NCBI RefSeq assembly: GCF_003363015.1
Contig: NZ_QRAP01000006.1
Location: 124,001 to 188,000 of the forward strand
Reading direction: 5' to 3'
DNA: 64,000 nt
DNA from: Enterobacillus tribolii
GTDB taxonomy: Bacteria; Pseudomonadota; Gammaproteobacteria; Enterobacterales; Enterobacteriaceae
Below the pieces are notes generated by a model. That model did not search any database. It was not told the origin of the DNA and was given only the letters and a program-made list of their open reading frames with translations. Below are positions 19,363 through 29,380 of this stretch, piece by piece. The position numbers and the translations under genes were made by a program. Numbering within the stretch: the first letter of the stretch is position 1; each line of letters opens with the position of its first letter.

Positions 19363-20544
19363 TTACTCCCCGTCAATCAACGCACTGACCAGCGCAACGT
19401 GCGTTTTCACTCCAATAGCCAACGCGTCTTCATCAATGCAGAAGTGCGGGTTATGTACGTTCCACACCGCGCCTTTCTCTTCATTGCCGCAACCGATAAA
19501 CAGAAATGTACCCGGCACTTTTTCCTGATAAGACGAAAAATCCTCGCTACCGAATAACGGACGTTCGGCAATATGCAATGTCCCTTGTGGGAAATGTTGC
19601 TCTATTGCAGCGCGGGCGATGACGTTGGTTTCATCATGGTTGTTTCCCACCGCATAGCCCTGCTGCCAGCGGATCTCGCAGCGGGCATTATGTGCCTGAG
19701 CGATGCCGTCAACGATCCGCGCCATCAACTGAGGGACCTGCTCACGCACCTGCTGATTATGGGTACGCAGCGTACCGGCCAAACGCGCGCTGTCAGGGAT
19801 AACGTTGTAGCTGTCGCCAGCCTGGAACGTGGCGATCGTCAGAACCGGCGCATTGATCGGATCGATATTTCTGGCGACGATAGTCTGCAATGCGGACACT
19901 ATTTCAGCACCGATCACCACCGGATCGATACACAAATATGGCATCGAGCCATGCCCGCCCTGACCATGAATAATGATGTCGAAGTTATCGCTGGAGGCAA
20001 CATACACCCCCTCTTTTAACGTCATCTTTCCCACCGGAATACCAGGGAAAACGTGCAGGCCGAAAATCTTCGCGACGTCATCCACCACGCCGAGCTTCAC
20101 CAGTTCACGCGCGCCGCCTGGCGGCACTTCTTCCGCCGGCTGAAAGATAAACTTAATGCAGCCGCTCAGCCTGTCGCGCATTTGGCACAGCACCTGCGCT
20201 GCGCCCATCAGCATCGCAGCGTGCGCATCGTGGCCGCAGGCGTGCATGATGCCGGGTTTGCTGGATGAAAACGACTCCCCGCTTTCTTCCTGCAACGGCA
20301 GGGCGTCAATGTCGGCGCGCAAGGCCCAGGTTGGGCCGGGTTTCCCGCCGCGCAGTAGCGCAACCACGCTGTTCTCCATCGGGCGCGTGATTTCCAGCGC
20401 GCCTAACTGCTCCAGCTCCGCGGCGATGTAGTCCGCCGTTGGTTTCTCCTGAAAAGAGAGATCGGGATGCGCATGGATATGCCGGCGCCAACGAATAACA
20501 TCGGCATTGGCGGCGTGGAGCAAATTTTCGGTTTCGGCATTCAT
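19363..20544 (-). CDS. M20-family amidohydrolase (HipO/AbgB-like)
   Basis: This 393-residue zinc peptidase/amidohydrolase probably cleaves N-acyl or p-aminobenzoyl-type amino-acid amides. Metal-binding motifs are visible: [37 protein letters not shown] and [12 protein letters not shown]. The dimerisation lid contains [14 protein letters not shown] lies 6 nt before the ATG. It is followed 11 bp downstream of an MFS gene on the same strand, and both face a divergent LysR gene, so a small regulated uptake-and-hydrolysis operon is likely. Substrate is not determinable from sequence. Confidence 0.88.
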   Translation of the reverse strand: MNAETENLLHAANADVIRWRRHIHAHPDLSFQEKPTADYIAAELEQLGALEITRPMENSVVALLRGGKPGPTWALRADIDALPLQEESGESFSSSKPGIMHACGHDAHAAMLMGAAQVLCQMRDRLSGCIKFIFQPAEEVPPGGARELVKLGVVDDVAKIFGLHVFPGIPVGKMTLKEGVYVASSDNFDIIIHGQGGHGSMPYLCIDPVVIGAEIVSALQTIVARNIDPINAPVLTIATFQAGDSYNVIPDSARLAGTLRTHNQQVREQVPQLMARIVDGIAQAHNARCEIRWQQGYAVGNNHDETNVIARAAIEQHFPQGTLHIAERPLFGSEDFSSYQEKVPGTFLFIGCGNEEKGAVWNVHNPHFCIDEDALAIGVKTHVALVSALIDGE

Positions 20545-20555
20545 GAAACTCTCCT

Positions 20556-21746
20556 TCAGCCAGTGACAGGAAGCGCAGCGGCCTTCCCGGATTTCATCAG
20601 CGGCACGATAGCCAGCCCTGAACAGACCATCGCCAGCGCCAGAAAGATAAAGGCGCCGGCGTAATTTTGCGTTTGCCCCACCAGGTAACCGATGACGATA
20701 GGGGAAACGAAGCCGCCCAGCGTACCGCCGGTATTAATCAGGCCGATGGCGGAACCCATGATGTTTTCCGGCAGGCGCTTCATCGGCAGGGTAAAGGCGG
20801 TAACGAACGTCGCCATCAGGAAAATTTCACCGATAAACAGCAGAACGCTGGCGGCAACGGCCGTGGTGGTGTGATAAATCGCGAAAATGGCGGCCGCGCT
20901 GATTAAAGCGCAGGTCAGGATCACCAACGGCTCACGGTTCTGAAAATATTTCCCCACCAGCCAGCCGGAGCCCAGTGAGGAGATCCAGATACCCAGGCCG
21001 CCAGCCGCCACGATATATCCTGAAATTTCCAGCGGCATGCCCATGCTTTGGACGAAAAACTTCGGCAGCCAGGCCATCAGGCCGTAGCTGGGAATGTTGA
21101 CGCAAAAAATAGAGAGAAACAGCAGCAGCACGGTCGGGTTGCGCCACAGCGCCTGACCGCCGGCCTGCGTTTTAGTCGTCCGCTCCGGGCGCTGGTAAGG
21201 CACGCGCAGCGCGATAAGCACGGCAATCGCGCAGGCGATAGCGCCCAGCGCGACGAATGACGCATGCCAGCCGAACGCTGCCAGCGCGGAAACCGCGATA
21301 ATCGGTCCGACCGTCATCGCCAGCCCGGCGGAAGAGAGCAGCACCGACTGAGCGAAGGTGCGCTTCTCTACGCTGAAGTTGCTGACCACGGCCTTGGCGC
21401 AGGAACAGGGGTAGCCGGAATGGCCCACGCCGGAAAGAAAGCGGAACAGCAGCAACAGGCCGAAGCTCATGCCCAGCGCGCCGAAGCACAGGGCAAAAAT
21501 GCCCAGCGCGCACAGCGACAGGATCAGCATTGTTTTATAGCCGATACGATCGTTCAGCCAGCCGGCGGGAACCTGAAACAGGGAATAGGCGAGAAAAAAG
21601 ATGCCGGTGATATAGCCCAACTGCGTCGTGCTGAGGCCGAACTCTTTCTCTATCGGCAGCAGGGCGAAGCCCATTACCGTCTTGTCTATATAAACAATGA
21701 CATAGCCGATAAACAGCAGGAATATCATCTGCGACTGGCTTTTCAT
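20556..21746 (-). CDS. MFS transporter, anion:cation symporter type
   Basis: This inner-membrane carrier of 396 residues has about twelve helices. It shows the family N-terminus ([20 protein letters not shown]) and the loop motif [13 protein letters not shown]. The start at 21746 has AGGGCGG at 8 nt; an ATG two codons upstream is alternative. It is the first gene of an operon with the downstream amidohydrolase and presumably imports that enzyme's substrate (inference from linkage). Confidence 0.85.
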   Translation of the reverse strand: MKSQSQMIFLLFIGYVIVYIDKTVMGFALLPIEKEFGLSTTQLGYITGIFFLAYSLFQVPAGWLNDRIGYKTMLILSLCALGIFALCFGALGMSFGLLLLFRFLSGVGHSGYPCSCAKAVVSNFSVEKRTFAQSVLLSSAGLAMTVGPIIAVSALAAFGWHASFVALGAIACAIAVLIALRVPYQRPERTTKTQAGGQALWRNPTVLLLFLSIFCVNIPSYGLMAWLPKFFVQSMGMPLEISGYIVAAGGLGIWISSLGSGWLVGKYFQNREPLVILTCALISAAAIFAIYHTTTAVAASVLLFIGEIFLMATFVTAFTLPMKRLPENIMGSAIGLINTGGTLGGFVSPIVIGYLVGQTQNYAGAFIFLALAMVCSGLAIVPLMKSGKAAALPVTG

Positions 21747-21886
21747 AATCATTACCGCCCTGAGCGTCGGATAGGTGGGGAAGGGGTATGGGGAACGTAT
21801 CCCTGCATAAAGGTTAGGGGTTTACCAAATTGGCGGGAAGATATAATTTTTCTATAGGTGATGCTTTTTTCTGATATAGGCAAGCA

Positions 21887-22795
21887 ATGAAATATTTACC
21901 CAAAATCAGCCATCTTCAGGCGTTCCGGCAGGTGGCGCGAAGCGGCAGCATCCGCGCGGCGGCACGGGAGCTGGAGCAATCCCAGCCCGCGCTGAGCCGC
22001 ACGTTGCGTGAGCTGGAGCAAACTCTTGGCACGCAACTTTTATTACGCAGTAAAGAAGGGATCACGCTGACCGAGGCGGGCATCGCGTTTTCCCAGCGGG
22101 CGGAATGGGTCCTGGAGGAGCTGCGGCGTGCCGCTGACGAGGTCGATCAGATTAATCACTTCACTCACGGTACGCTGACGATCGGTTTCTCATCATTGAT
22201 TGCCCTGACCGTGTTTCCGTCGGTCGCAGACGGCTTCAAGCAGGCGTTGCCGCAGGTGCGGCTCACCGTCAAGGAAGGGCAGCTTTCCTCATTGCTGCCC
22301 GGCGTGCGCAATGGCGAAATCGATCTGGCTATCGGTTCAATCGACCCGATGCGGCCGCCGCAGGGCGTGATGATCGAACCGCTGTTTACCGCGCCGTTCT
22401 GCATCGTGGCGCGTAAAGGGCATCCTCTGGCGCAGGCCGGCGATTTGATGGCGCTGCGTCATGCCAAGTGGCTGCTGCCGGAATCCACTTACGGCTATTA
22501 TCAGCAACTGCAAAATGAGCTGACCCAATTTTATCACCAGATCGCCATAACGCCGCTGCGTACCGACTCGGTAATCACCGGGTTGAGCATGGTGCTGGAA
22601 GCAGACTACCTGACCATCGTCGCCAGGGCGATGAGCCACCCGCTGACCCTGGACGACAAGCTGGTCGTCCTGCCGATCCAGACGCTTCCTGCGGCGCAGT
22701 ATTGCGTGGTTTGGTCGCGGAAATCCGCGCTTACGACCAACGCCCGGCAATTTCTGGTTCGCCTGAGGGAAACCTGCCGACATTATCCGTGGTAA
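21887..22795 (+). CDS. LysR-family transcriptional regulator
   Basis: This 302-residue LysR regulator has an N-terminal winged helix (LQAFRQVARSGSIRAAAREL, QPALSRTLRELEQ, LLLRSKEGITLTEAG) and a periplasmic-binding-protein-like effector domain. It is divergent from the MFS-amidohydrolase operon with a 140-bp shared intergenic region. That is the classic LysR arrangement for control of the neighbouring operon. The organisation recalls E. coli abgR/abgABT, but only one hydrolase subunit is present here. Confidence 0.9.
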   Translation: MKYLPKISHLQAFRQVARSGSIRAAARELEQSQPALSRTLRELEQTLGTQLLLRSKEGITLTEAGIAFSQRAEWVLEELRRAADEVDQINHFTHGTLTIGFSSLIALTVFPSVADGFKQALPQVRLTVKEGQLSSLLPGVRNGEIDLAIGSIDPMRPPQGVMIEPLFTAPFCIVARKGHPLAQAGDLMALRHAKWLLPESTYGYYQQLQNELTQFYHQIAITPLRTDSVITGLSMVLEADYLTIVARAMSHPLTLDDKLVVLPIQTLPAAQYCVVWSRKSALTTNARQFLVRLRETCRHYPW

Positions 22796-22899
22796 GTGCG
22801 TGCTAATTCATAATATTTATTAATCAATGCGTTGACGTCGAACGTTAACCATAATTTTGACGAAGATCAGGTTAATAATCATTCGCCATCAATTACAAT

Positions 22900-22918
22900 G
22901 GGAATGATTATCACTATT
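22900..22918. promoter_or_regulatory. Fur-box-like site upstream of the iron operon
   Basis: The 19-bp sequence GGGAATGATTATCACTATT matches the Fur consensus at 15 of 19 positions by eye. It ends 18 bp before the start of the FTR1 gene. Iron-repressed expression is expected. Confidence 0.7.
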
Positions 22919-22936
22919 AGATCTAAAATCATAATT

Positions 22937-24853
22937 ATGCGTATCCTTAAAAGTGCGTTGTTTTTTCTCATAGGATGGTGGGTACTCAGTACGGTTGCCC
23001 TGGCGACGGATTATCAGCATCTGGCCGATGACATTCGCCAACGCCTGGACAAAACTTCCCAGCTCTACCAACAGCAGCAAATCGCCGAGGCCCGCACTGA
23101 GGTGCAGATGGCCTATTTTGAGGTTTTCGAAAACCTTGAAGGGCCGATCCGCATTAATATTTCCGCGCAGAAAAGCTATCAGATGGAAGCCGCCTTCGGC
23201 GAAATCCGTAAGATGATCGGCGACGGCAAACCGCAGGCCGAGGTAGACGCGAAGATCCGCTGGCTGAAGGACGAGCTGGATGGCGTGCTGCCAGTGCTGA
23301 AGGACGGCCATAAGCTGACCGCCGAACAGCAGCACGGCGCCTATCAGAACGATCAGATTGCGCTGTACTGGCAGCAAAACTTCAAAACGATAGACGATCT
23401 GCTGGCCGAAGCCATCGCGTTCTATCAGGAAGGCGACTATGCGCAGGCGCGCCGCAAGGTGCAGCAGGCGCAGTATGACGGATTCAAAAACTCTGAAATG
23501 GAGATGTCGATTCGCCAGAACCGTTCTTCCCAACTGGCGGGGGAGATTAACCGCCAGTTCAGCGCGCTGATCGCCATCAGCGGCGAAGCCGGCAAAATGA
23601 ACGACGTCAGCTACCAAACCACGGCCCTGTTGCAGGAGATTGAAGACGCCCTGCCCGGCCTGCCTACGACGCGCGAAGATCAACCAACGGCCGCCGCGCC
23701 CGGCGCATCCTCCGTTGCAGACGACACGCCGGATTCCGACTGGGCGAAGGTCGTCAGCGACATCAATGGCGCGGTGAAGGCGGCGCTGGCGCAATATCGC
23801 GGCGACGATCGCAAAGGCGCGATGATGGCGATTCAGGACGCCTATTTCGATCTGTTCGAAGCCAGCGGCATGGAAAACAAGATCGGCTCCCGCGACGCCG
23901 CGTTTAAGAGCAAAATCGAAAACCACTTCACCCGCATGGTCAGCCAAATCAAAGACGGCCAACCGGCGGAGGTAATTGAACAACAATCCCAGGCGCTGCA
24001 AACCGATCTCCAGGCTGCGGTGGAAATGCTGGGCAGCGGCGGGCAGACCGTCTGGAGTCTGCTGATTTACAGCCTGCTGATCATCGTGCGCGAGGGGCTT
24101 GAAGCGCTGCTGATCGTCGCGGCGATCGTGGCGTATCTGGTGAAGAACAACCATCAGGACAAGCTGCCGCTGATCCGCCAGTCCGTTTACGTCGCGCTGC
24201 TGGCCAGCGTGGCGACAGCGCTTATCTTCCAGTGGCTGTTCTCCAACTCCGGCGCCAGCCGCGAGCTGCTGGAAGGCGTGACGATGCTGATCGCGGTCGT
24301 CATGCTGTTCTCCATGAGCTACTGGCTGCTGTCCAAAGTGGAAGCCAGCCATTGGAAAGCCTATCTGGAAGGCAAACTTTCCCACTCGCTGTCGGCCGGC
24401 TCAATGGTCGGGCTGTGGCTGACCAGCTTCCTGGCGGTTTACCGTGAAGGCGCGGAAACAGTGCTGTTCTACTTCGCCCTGGTCGGCGATGCCAGTACGG
24501 TGAGCGGCCATCTCTCGATTCTGGCCGGTTTTGTCATCGGCTGCGTGATTCTGCTGATCGCCTACTTTGTGATGCGCTACAGCGTGGTGAGGCTGCCGCT
24601 CAAACCCTTCTTTATGTTCACCGGCTGCTTTATGTACCTGATGGCCTTCGTGTTCGCCGGTAAAGGCGTGCTGGAGCTGATTGAAGGCAAGCTGTTTGAG
24701 CCGACGCTGCTGTCGTGGATGCCGGAGATCGTCTGGCTGGGCATCTATCCCTATATGGAAACTTTACTCCCGCAGGCGGTGCTGATTATCGCGGCGTTGA
24801 TCGCCCTGTGGGTAATGAGAAGAAATTCGCCCCGTGAGGAGGCGAACGTATAA
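22937..24853 (+). CDS. fetM: FTR1-family iron permease (FetM-like)
   Basis: This 638-residue protein is the permease of a FetMP/P19-type iron uptake system. It has a signal peptide (MRILKSALFFLIGWWVLSTV), a long periplasmic region with two related helical repeats (about residues 25-375), then a seven-helix FTR1 domain. Two REXXE iron-binding motifs lie in membrane helices: IIVREGLEALLIV and VYREGAETVLFY. I place the start at 22937 because the signal peptide begins there; upstream codons overlap the Fur box. First gene of an eight-gene operon. Confidence 0.92.
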   Translation: MRILKSALFFLIGWWVLSTVALATDYQHLADDIRQRLDKTSQLYQQQQIAEARTEVQMAYFEVFENLEGPIRINISAQKSYQMEAAFGEIRKMIGDGKPQAEVDAKIRWLKDELDGVLPVLKDGHKLTAEQQHGAYQNDQIALYWQQNFKTIDDLLAEAIAFYQEGDYAQARRKVQQAQYDGFKNSEMEMSIRQNRSSQLAGEINRQFSALIAISGEAGKMNDVSYQTTALLQEIEDALPGLPTTREDQPTAAAPGASSVADDTPDSDWAKVVSDINGAVKAALAQYRGDDRKGAMMAIQDAYFDLFEASGMENKIGSRDAAFKSKIENHFTRMVSQIKDGQPAEVIEQQSQALQTDLQAAVEMLGSGGQTVWSLLIYSLLIIVREGLEALLIVAAIVAYLVKNNHQDKLPLIRQSVYVALLASVATALIFQWLFSNSGASRELLEGVTMLIAVVMLFSMSYWLLSKVEASHWKAYLEGKLSHSLSAGSMVGLWLTSFLAVYREGAETVLFYFALVGDASTVSGHLSILAGFVIGCVILLIAYFVMRYSVVRLPLKPFFMFTGCFMYLMAFVFAGKGVLELIEGKLFEPTLLSWMPEIVWLGIYPYMETLLPQAVLIIAALIALWVMRRNSPREEANV

Positions 24854-24934
24854 CCGGAAGCACTGTGCGCACTTTAAACAATGACGTTAACGCGCTGAAA
24901 GGTTAACGGATTACATGATAATGAGGATGGAATA

Positions 24935-25462
24935 ATGGCAATGAATAAAACGTTTGTTACCGGTGCATTTATCGCTGGTCTGTTAACCGCACCGGCGGCA
25001 TTCGCTTTTAAAGAATACCCTGCGGGCGAGCCGGTTACGATGAATGAAATGGAGATCGCAGCGGTCTATCTGCAACCGATCGACATGGAACCGCGCGGCA
25101 TGGGTCTGCCGGCGGCGAAAGCGGACATCCATCTGGAAGCGGATATTCATTCCGTTGAAGGAAACAAAAACGGCTTTGGCGCCGGCGAGTGGATGCCCTA
25201 CCTGACGATTTCCTACACGCTGGTTAACACTGACACCGGAGAGAAACAGGAAGGCACCTTCATGCCGATGGTCGCCGGTGACGGCCCGCACTACGGCGCC
25301 AACATCAAGATGATGGGCGTGGGTAACTACAAGGTCACCTACCACATTGAACCGCCGTCAAAAGCGGGCCTGCATCGTCATACCGACAGCGAAACCGGCG
25401 TAGGCCGCTGGTGGAAGCCGTTTGACGTCAGCTTCGACTTCAAATACGTCGGTCTGAACTGA
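24935..25462 (+). CDS. fetP: Periplasmic iron-binding protein P19/FetP
   Basis: This 175-residue periplasmic protein has a signal peptide (cleavage after AAFA near residue 24). The P19/Tpd family motifs are KEYPAGEPVTMNEMEIAAVY, YLQPIDMEPRGMGLP with metal-ligand Met, HLEADIH, and KAGLHRHTDSETGVGRWW. P19 binds copper/iron and works with the FTR1 permease. ATGGCA at 24935 follows GAGGATGG. It is 81 bp after fetM. Confidence 0.93.
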   Translation: MAMNKTFVTGAFIAGLLTAPAAFAFKEYPAGEPVTMNEMEIAAVYLQPIDMEPRGMGLPAAKADIHLEADIHSVEGNKNGFGAGEWMPYLTISYTLVNTDTGEKQEGTFMPMVAGDGPHYGANIKMMGVGNYKVTYHIEPPSKAGLHRHTDSETGVGRWWKPFDVSFDFKYVGLN

Positions 25463-25598
25463 TCGTCTTACGGACGGTTTTTCCATCCGTGGGCTGAGGG
25501 TAAATACCGGCTTCACCCGGTGTTTACCCTTTTGCTCATCAGAATCGTGATGGCCGGGCAAGGAACGCAGGACAACACACCATGCAGGACAATGACCC

Positions 25599-26972
25599 AT
25601 GATGAATTACTTCCTGGTTGCGGTATTGCAAACGTTTTTACCCGTTTCGCTTTTACTGGGCGTGGGATGGGCGCCGCAGCGGGCGGCGCAATTGCGCCCC
25701 GTTGTGTGGCTGAGCCTGTTGGCTTTTCTGGCGGGAACGGCCGCCGGTATTCATTTTCCCCGTTCACAACAGTGGATGCTCGCCTTCACGCTGTTTCAGG
25801 CGGCGGGCGTGCTGCTGTTCCTGGTGACCCGCGGCATCTCTTCCGTGCGCCTGAGTTATTTCTGGCTGTTTATCCTGCTGTTCGCTGCCGCCGTGCGCTG
25901 GGGGCAAACGCCCAATCTGAGTGCCATCACCGCCACCGGCGTGGTGAACACCGATCTGATTCTTAACGTCAGCGCCGTGGTGTGCGGCATCGCGCTCGTG
26001 GCCGCGTCCGCTGCGTTGATCGCCGTTTGCGTCAGCCGGATCCGCGCCCTGCGCTGGCCGCTGCTGTTCGCATTTTCGCTGGTACTGCTGCTGCCGCTTT
26101 CCGGCATGCTGATACTGGCGCTGATGAAGCTCCAGGTACTGGGCCTGACAAAATCCCTGCTGAGCTATGTGGCGAAAGTGACCAACGCCAGCGCGTTGAT
26201 TAACTACGTCAGCACGGGGTTGCTGCTGCTGACCGGCCTGGTTTTTCTGCTGCGCAGGGTGCTGCCCCTGCGGCAGGCGCGGGCGCAGCAGGACCCGATC
26301 GAACGGCGCAGGGCGGAAGCCCGCTATCTGGATGCGCGCCGGACGATGATCGTCACGCTGTTGTTGGCAGCGGCAGCGATTGGCGCCCAGCTTTACTGGG
26401 ATAAGATCGCCTCGCAGCCGCCGCGTCTCTCCGAGGCTCAGCCGGTCACGCTGGCGGCCGACGATCAGATTCATATCCCGCTGGAACAGGTGAAGGACGG
26501 CAAGCTGCACCGCTTTGTCTGGGTCGCCGACGACGGCAAAGCCGTGCGTTTCTTCGTCATTAACCGTTATCCCGACAAGCTGCGGCTGGGCGTGGTGTTC
26601 GACGCCTGCCTGCTGTGCGGGGATCAGGGCTACGTCATGGAAGGCAACCAGGTGATCTGCGTAGCCTGCGACGTGCATATCTTTATTCCGTCGATCGGCA
26701 AACCGGGCGGCTGTAACCCGGTGCCGATCGACGACTGGGCGATGAACGATACGGAACTGACCATCGGCAAGAAGGCGCTGGAGGCGGGGCTTAACTACTT
26801 CAACACGGTGGTGACGCTGGAAGTGACCGACCCCGTGGACGGCAGCCGGCTGACCAACACCCAGGCCCGGTACCGATATACCTTTGCCGGAAAAACCTAT
26901 TTCTTCTCCAAGGAGGCGAACTTCGAAGCCTTCAGGGATAACCCGGAGAAATACGTACAGGAGGCCCGCTGA
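25599..26972 (+). CDS. Membrane Fe-S-type protein, DUF2318 family
   Basis: This 457-residue protein has about eight N-terminal membrane helices (1-260) and a periplasmic C-terminal DUF2318 domain. Cysteine pairs are DACLLCGDQGY and VICVACDVHIF, plus one Cys in GGCNP. The last 40 residues (YRYTFAGKTYFFSKEANFEAF) resemble a YHS metal-binding module. Homologues sit in P19/FTR1 operons of Campylobacter and Yersinia. A role in electron or metal handling in the periplasm is inferred. ATG at 25602 is an equally good start. Confidence 0.85.
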   Translation: MMNYFLVAVLQTFLPVSLLLGVGWAPQRAAQLRPVVWLSLLAFLAGTAAGIHFPRSQQWMLAFTLFQAAGVLLFLVTRGISSVRLSYFWLFILLFAAAVRWGQTPNLSAITATGVVNTDLILNVSAVVCGIALVAASAALIAVCVSRIRALRWPLLFAFSLVLLLPLSGMLILALMKLQVLGLTKSLLSYVAKVTNASALINYVSTGLLLLTGLVFLLRRVLPLRQARAQQDPIERRRAEARYLDARRTMIVTLLLAAAAIGAQLYWDKIASQPPRLSEAQPVTLAADDQIHIPLEQVKDGKLHRFVWVADDGKAVRFFVINRYPDKLRLGVVFDACLLCGDQGYVMEGNQVICVACDVHIFIPSIGKPGGCNPVPIDDWAMNDTELTIGKKALEAGLNYFNTVVTLEVTDPVDGSRLTNTQARYRYTFAGKTYFFSKEANFEAFRDNPEKYVQEAR

Positions 26973-26974
26973 CC

Positions 26975-28255
26975 ATGTTATGGCGAATGTTGCGACAATC
27001 CTGGTCGCGTAAAACCGGTAAAAAATCGCTGGCGGTCATCACCATCTTTCTGGCCGCCGGGCTGATCTCCGCGCTGCTGGCGGTGTCGATTGACGTCGGC
27101 GACAAGATGGCGCGCGAGATGAAATCCTACGGCGCCAACATTCTGATTGAACCGGCGGGGCAGGCCACGCTGCCGGCCCTGTTCGGCGAAAGCAATAACC
27201 TGTTGGCCGGGCAGGAATTTCTTGATGCGGCGGAGTTGCCCAACATCAAAGACATCTTCTGGCGCAATAACATCGTCGGCTTTGCGCCGCTGCTCAGCGG
27301 TGAAGTGAGCATTGACGGCAAGGACGTGGCGGTGCTTGGCACCTTCTTCGACCAGGCGGTCGATGTGCCGGACGAAGAGGATTACCACACCGGGCAGAAA
27401 ACCATCAGCCCTTACTGGCAGATCAGCGGCGCATGGCCGCAAGAGGACGGCGCGGCCCATCAGACGCTGGTGGGGCAACTGTTGGCGCAGCAAACCGGCT
27501 GGAAGGCCGGGGATAGCCTGCGCGTGAAAGGGCCGAAAGGCGAAATGACGATCGTCGTCAGCGGCATTCTGGCCAGCGGCGGTGATGAGGAGCAGCAACT
27601 GGTGATGCCGCTGGCGCAGGTGCAAACGCTGCTGGGGCTGCCGGGCAAAGTGCAGGCGGTGCGCGTTTCGGCGCTGACGGTGCCGGAAAACGCGCTGTCG
27701 CGTAAGGCGCGCGCCGATCTGGAGTCGCTGGATGCCGAGGAGTACGACCTGTGGTACTGCACGGCATATGTCTCCTCCATCGCACACCAGCTGGAAGAAG
27801 CGATTTCCGGTTCCGGCGTCCGACCGATCTGGCAGGTGGCCGCGTCAGAGGGCGTGGTGATTGAAAAAATTCAGCTGCTGCTGGCGGTGGTCACGCTGGC
27901 CGCGCTGCTGGCGTCGGCGATGGGGATTGCGTCGCTGATGACCAGCAACATCATGGAGCGCACGCGGGAGATTGGCCTGATGAAGGCGCTCGGCGCGCGG
28001 CAGTGGCAGATTATGGCGCTGTTTTATCTGGAGGCCGCTATCAGCGGCGTAATCGGCGGCCTGCTGGGCTGCCTGGCGGGTTGGGGGCTGGCGAAGGGCA
28101 TCGGCCTGATGCTGTTTGATGCGCCGCTCAGCTTCGCCTGGATCGTGGTTCCCTGCGTACTGGTGCTGTCGGTGCTGATCGCGCTGGCCGGCACCTGGTT
28201 CCCGGCGCGGCGTATTGCCCGTCTTTATCCGGTGGAGGTGCTGTATGGCCGGTAA
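26975..28255 (+). CDS. ABC transporter permease, FtsX/MacB type (first of pair)
   Basis: This 426-residue permease has the MacB/FtsX topology: one N-terminal helix (KKSLAVITIFLAAGLISALL), a periplasmic domain of about 230 residues, then three C-terminal helices. The FtsX core motif MERTREIGLMKALGA is present. It starts 2 bp after the DUF2318 gene and overlaps the next permease. It pairs with the gene at 28245 and the ATPase at 29381. Part of the P19-type operon, not a known drug exporter. Confidence 0.88.
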   Translation: MLWRMLRQSWSRKTGKKSLAVITIFLAAGLISALLAVSIDVGDKMAREMKSYGANILIEPAGQATLPALFGESNNLLAGQEFLDAAELPNIKDIFWRNNIVGFAPLLSGEVSIDGKDVAVLGTFFDQAVDVPDEEDYHTGQKTISPYWQISGAWPQEDGAAHQTLVGQLLAQQTGWKAGDSLRVKGPKGEMTIVVSGILASGGDEEQQLVMPLAQVQTLLGLPGKVQAVRVSALTVPENALSRKARADLESLDAEEYDLWYCTAYVSSIAHQLEEAISGSGVRPIWQVAASEGVVIEKIQLLLAVVTLAALLASAMGIASLMTSNIMERTREIGLMKALGARQWQIMALFYLEAAISGVIGGLLGCLAGWGLAKGIGLMLFDAPLSFAWIVVPCVLVLSVLIALAGTWFPARRIARLYPVEVLYGR

Positions 28256-29378
28256 AGCGCAAAGTATGTTCTGGCGCCTGGTTTGGCGGGCGCTGCGACT
28301 GCGCATGCAACGCGTGGCGGTGGTGTTTGCCGCGCTGACCGTCGGCGCGGCGATCGTGACCGCGATGTCGGCGGTGTATTTTGACATCAACGCCAAGATG
28401 AGCCAGGAATTACGCACCTTCGGCGCTAACTTCTATATCGGTCCCGGCCACGGTCATTCGATGGCGCAGGCGGAGTACCAGAAAATCATGGACGCCGCGC
28501 CGCCGGAAATCGTCAACGCCGCAACGCCTTATCTGTATGGCACCACCCGCACCGAGCTGGAAAAAGTGGTGGTGATGGGCGTGTGGTTCGAGTCGCTGAA
28601 GCAGATTGTGCCTTACTGGCAGGTCACCGGCAGTTGGATCGGCGTCAGCTTTGACGACCGTAACGCCATGATTGGCTATAAGCTGGCGAACCGCCTTGAG
28701 CTGAAACTGGGCGACACGGTGGTGCTGGTGGACGGCGACCAGAAAAAGCCGCTGCAAATCAAAGGAATCGTTGAGGCGGGCGACGCCACGGACAACGTGC
28801 TGATCATCAACCTGCCGCTGGCGCAGAGCTGGCTTGACCGGCCGGGCGTCATCAGTCATGCGCTGCTGAGCGTGAATAACGAACAGGGCCAGGTGGAGAG
28901 CTTCGCGCAGACGTTGCAGCAAAATTACCCCGATCTGGAGATCCGCCCGATCCGTAAGGTTTCCGCCTCCGAGGGCGTGGTGCTGGAGAAAATCAAAGGG
29001 CTGATGGGGCTGGTTTCCCTGGTCATTCTGGTGCTGTCCACGCTGTGCGTGAATACCACGCTGATGGCGATCGTCAGCGAACGCGCACGCGAGTTTGCCC
29101 TGCAAAAGGCGCTGGGCGCCAAAAGTCGCGACATCGTGCGCCAGATTATGGCGGAAACCCTGTCGGTCGCGCTGTTTGCCGTGGTCGTCGGAATTGTATT
29201 GGGTTACGTGCTGGCCCAAATTCTGGGGCAGACGGTCTTTTCAGCGTCGATTGGCCTGCGCATTCAGGTGATTCCGCTGACGCTGGCGCTTTCCCTGCTG
29301 GTCGCGCTGATCGCCGCCGTGCTGCCCACCTTCCGCGCCGTTAAGATCGAACCGGCCAAAGTATTGAAAGGAGAATAA
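28245..29378 (+). CDS. ABC transporter permease, FtsX/MacB type (second of pair)
   Basis: This 377-residue FtsX-type permease has an N-terminal helix (VAVVFAALTVGAAIVTAMSA), a periplasmic domain and three C-terminal helices. The conserved loop SERAREFALQKALGAKSRDI is present. The start at MAGKAQSMFW (28245) has GGTGGAGG upstream and lies 11 bp inside the previous gene, indicating translational coupling. It is homologous to its neighbour (shared ASEGVVxEKI motif), so the two probably form a heterodimer. Confidence 0.88.
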   Translation: MAGKAQSMFWRLVWRALRLRMQRVAVVFAALTVGAAIVTAMSAVYFDINAKMSQELRTFGANFYIGPGHGHSMAQAEYQKIMDAAPPEIVNAATPYLYGTTRTELEKVVVMGVWFESLKQIVPYWQVTGSWIGVSFDDRNAMIGYKLANRLELKLGDTVVLVDGDQKKPLQIKGIVEAGDATDNVLIINLPLAQSWLDRPGVISHALLSVNNEQGQVESFAQTLQQNYPDLEIRPIRKVSASEGVVLEKIKGLMGLVSLVILVLSTLCVNTTLMAIVSERAREFALQKALGAKSRDIVRQIMAETLSVALFAVVVGIVLGYVLAQILGQTVFSASIGLRIQVIPLTLALSLLVALIAAVLPTFRAVKIEPAKVLKGE

Positions 29379-29380
29379 CG

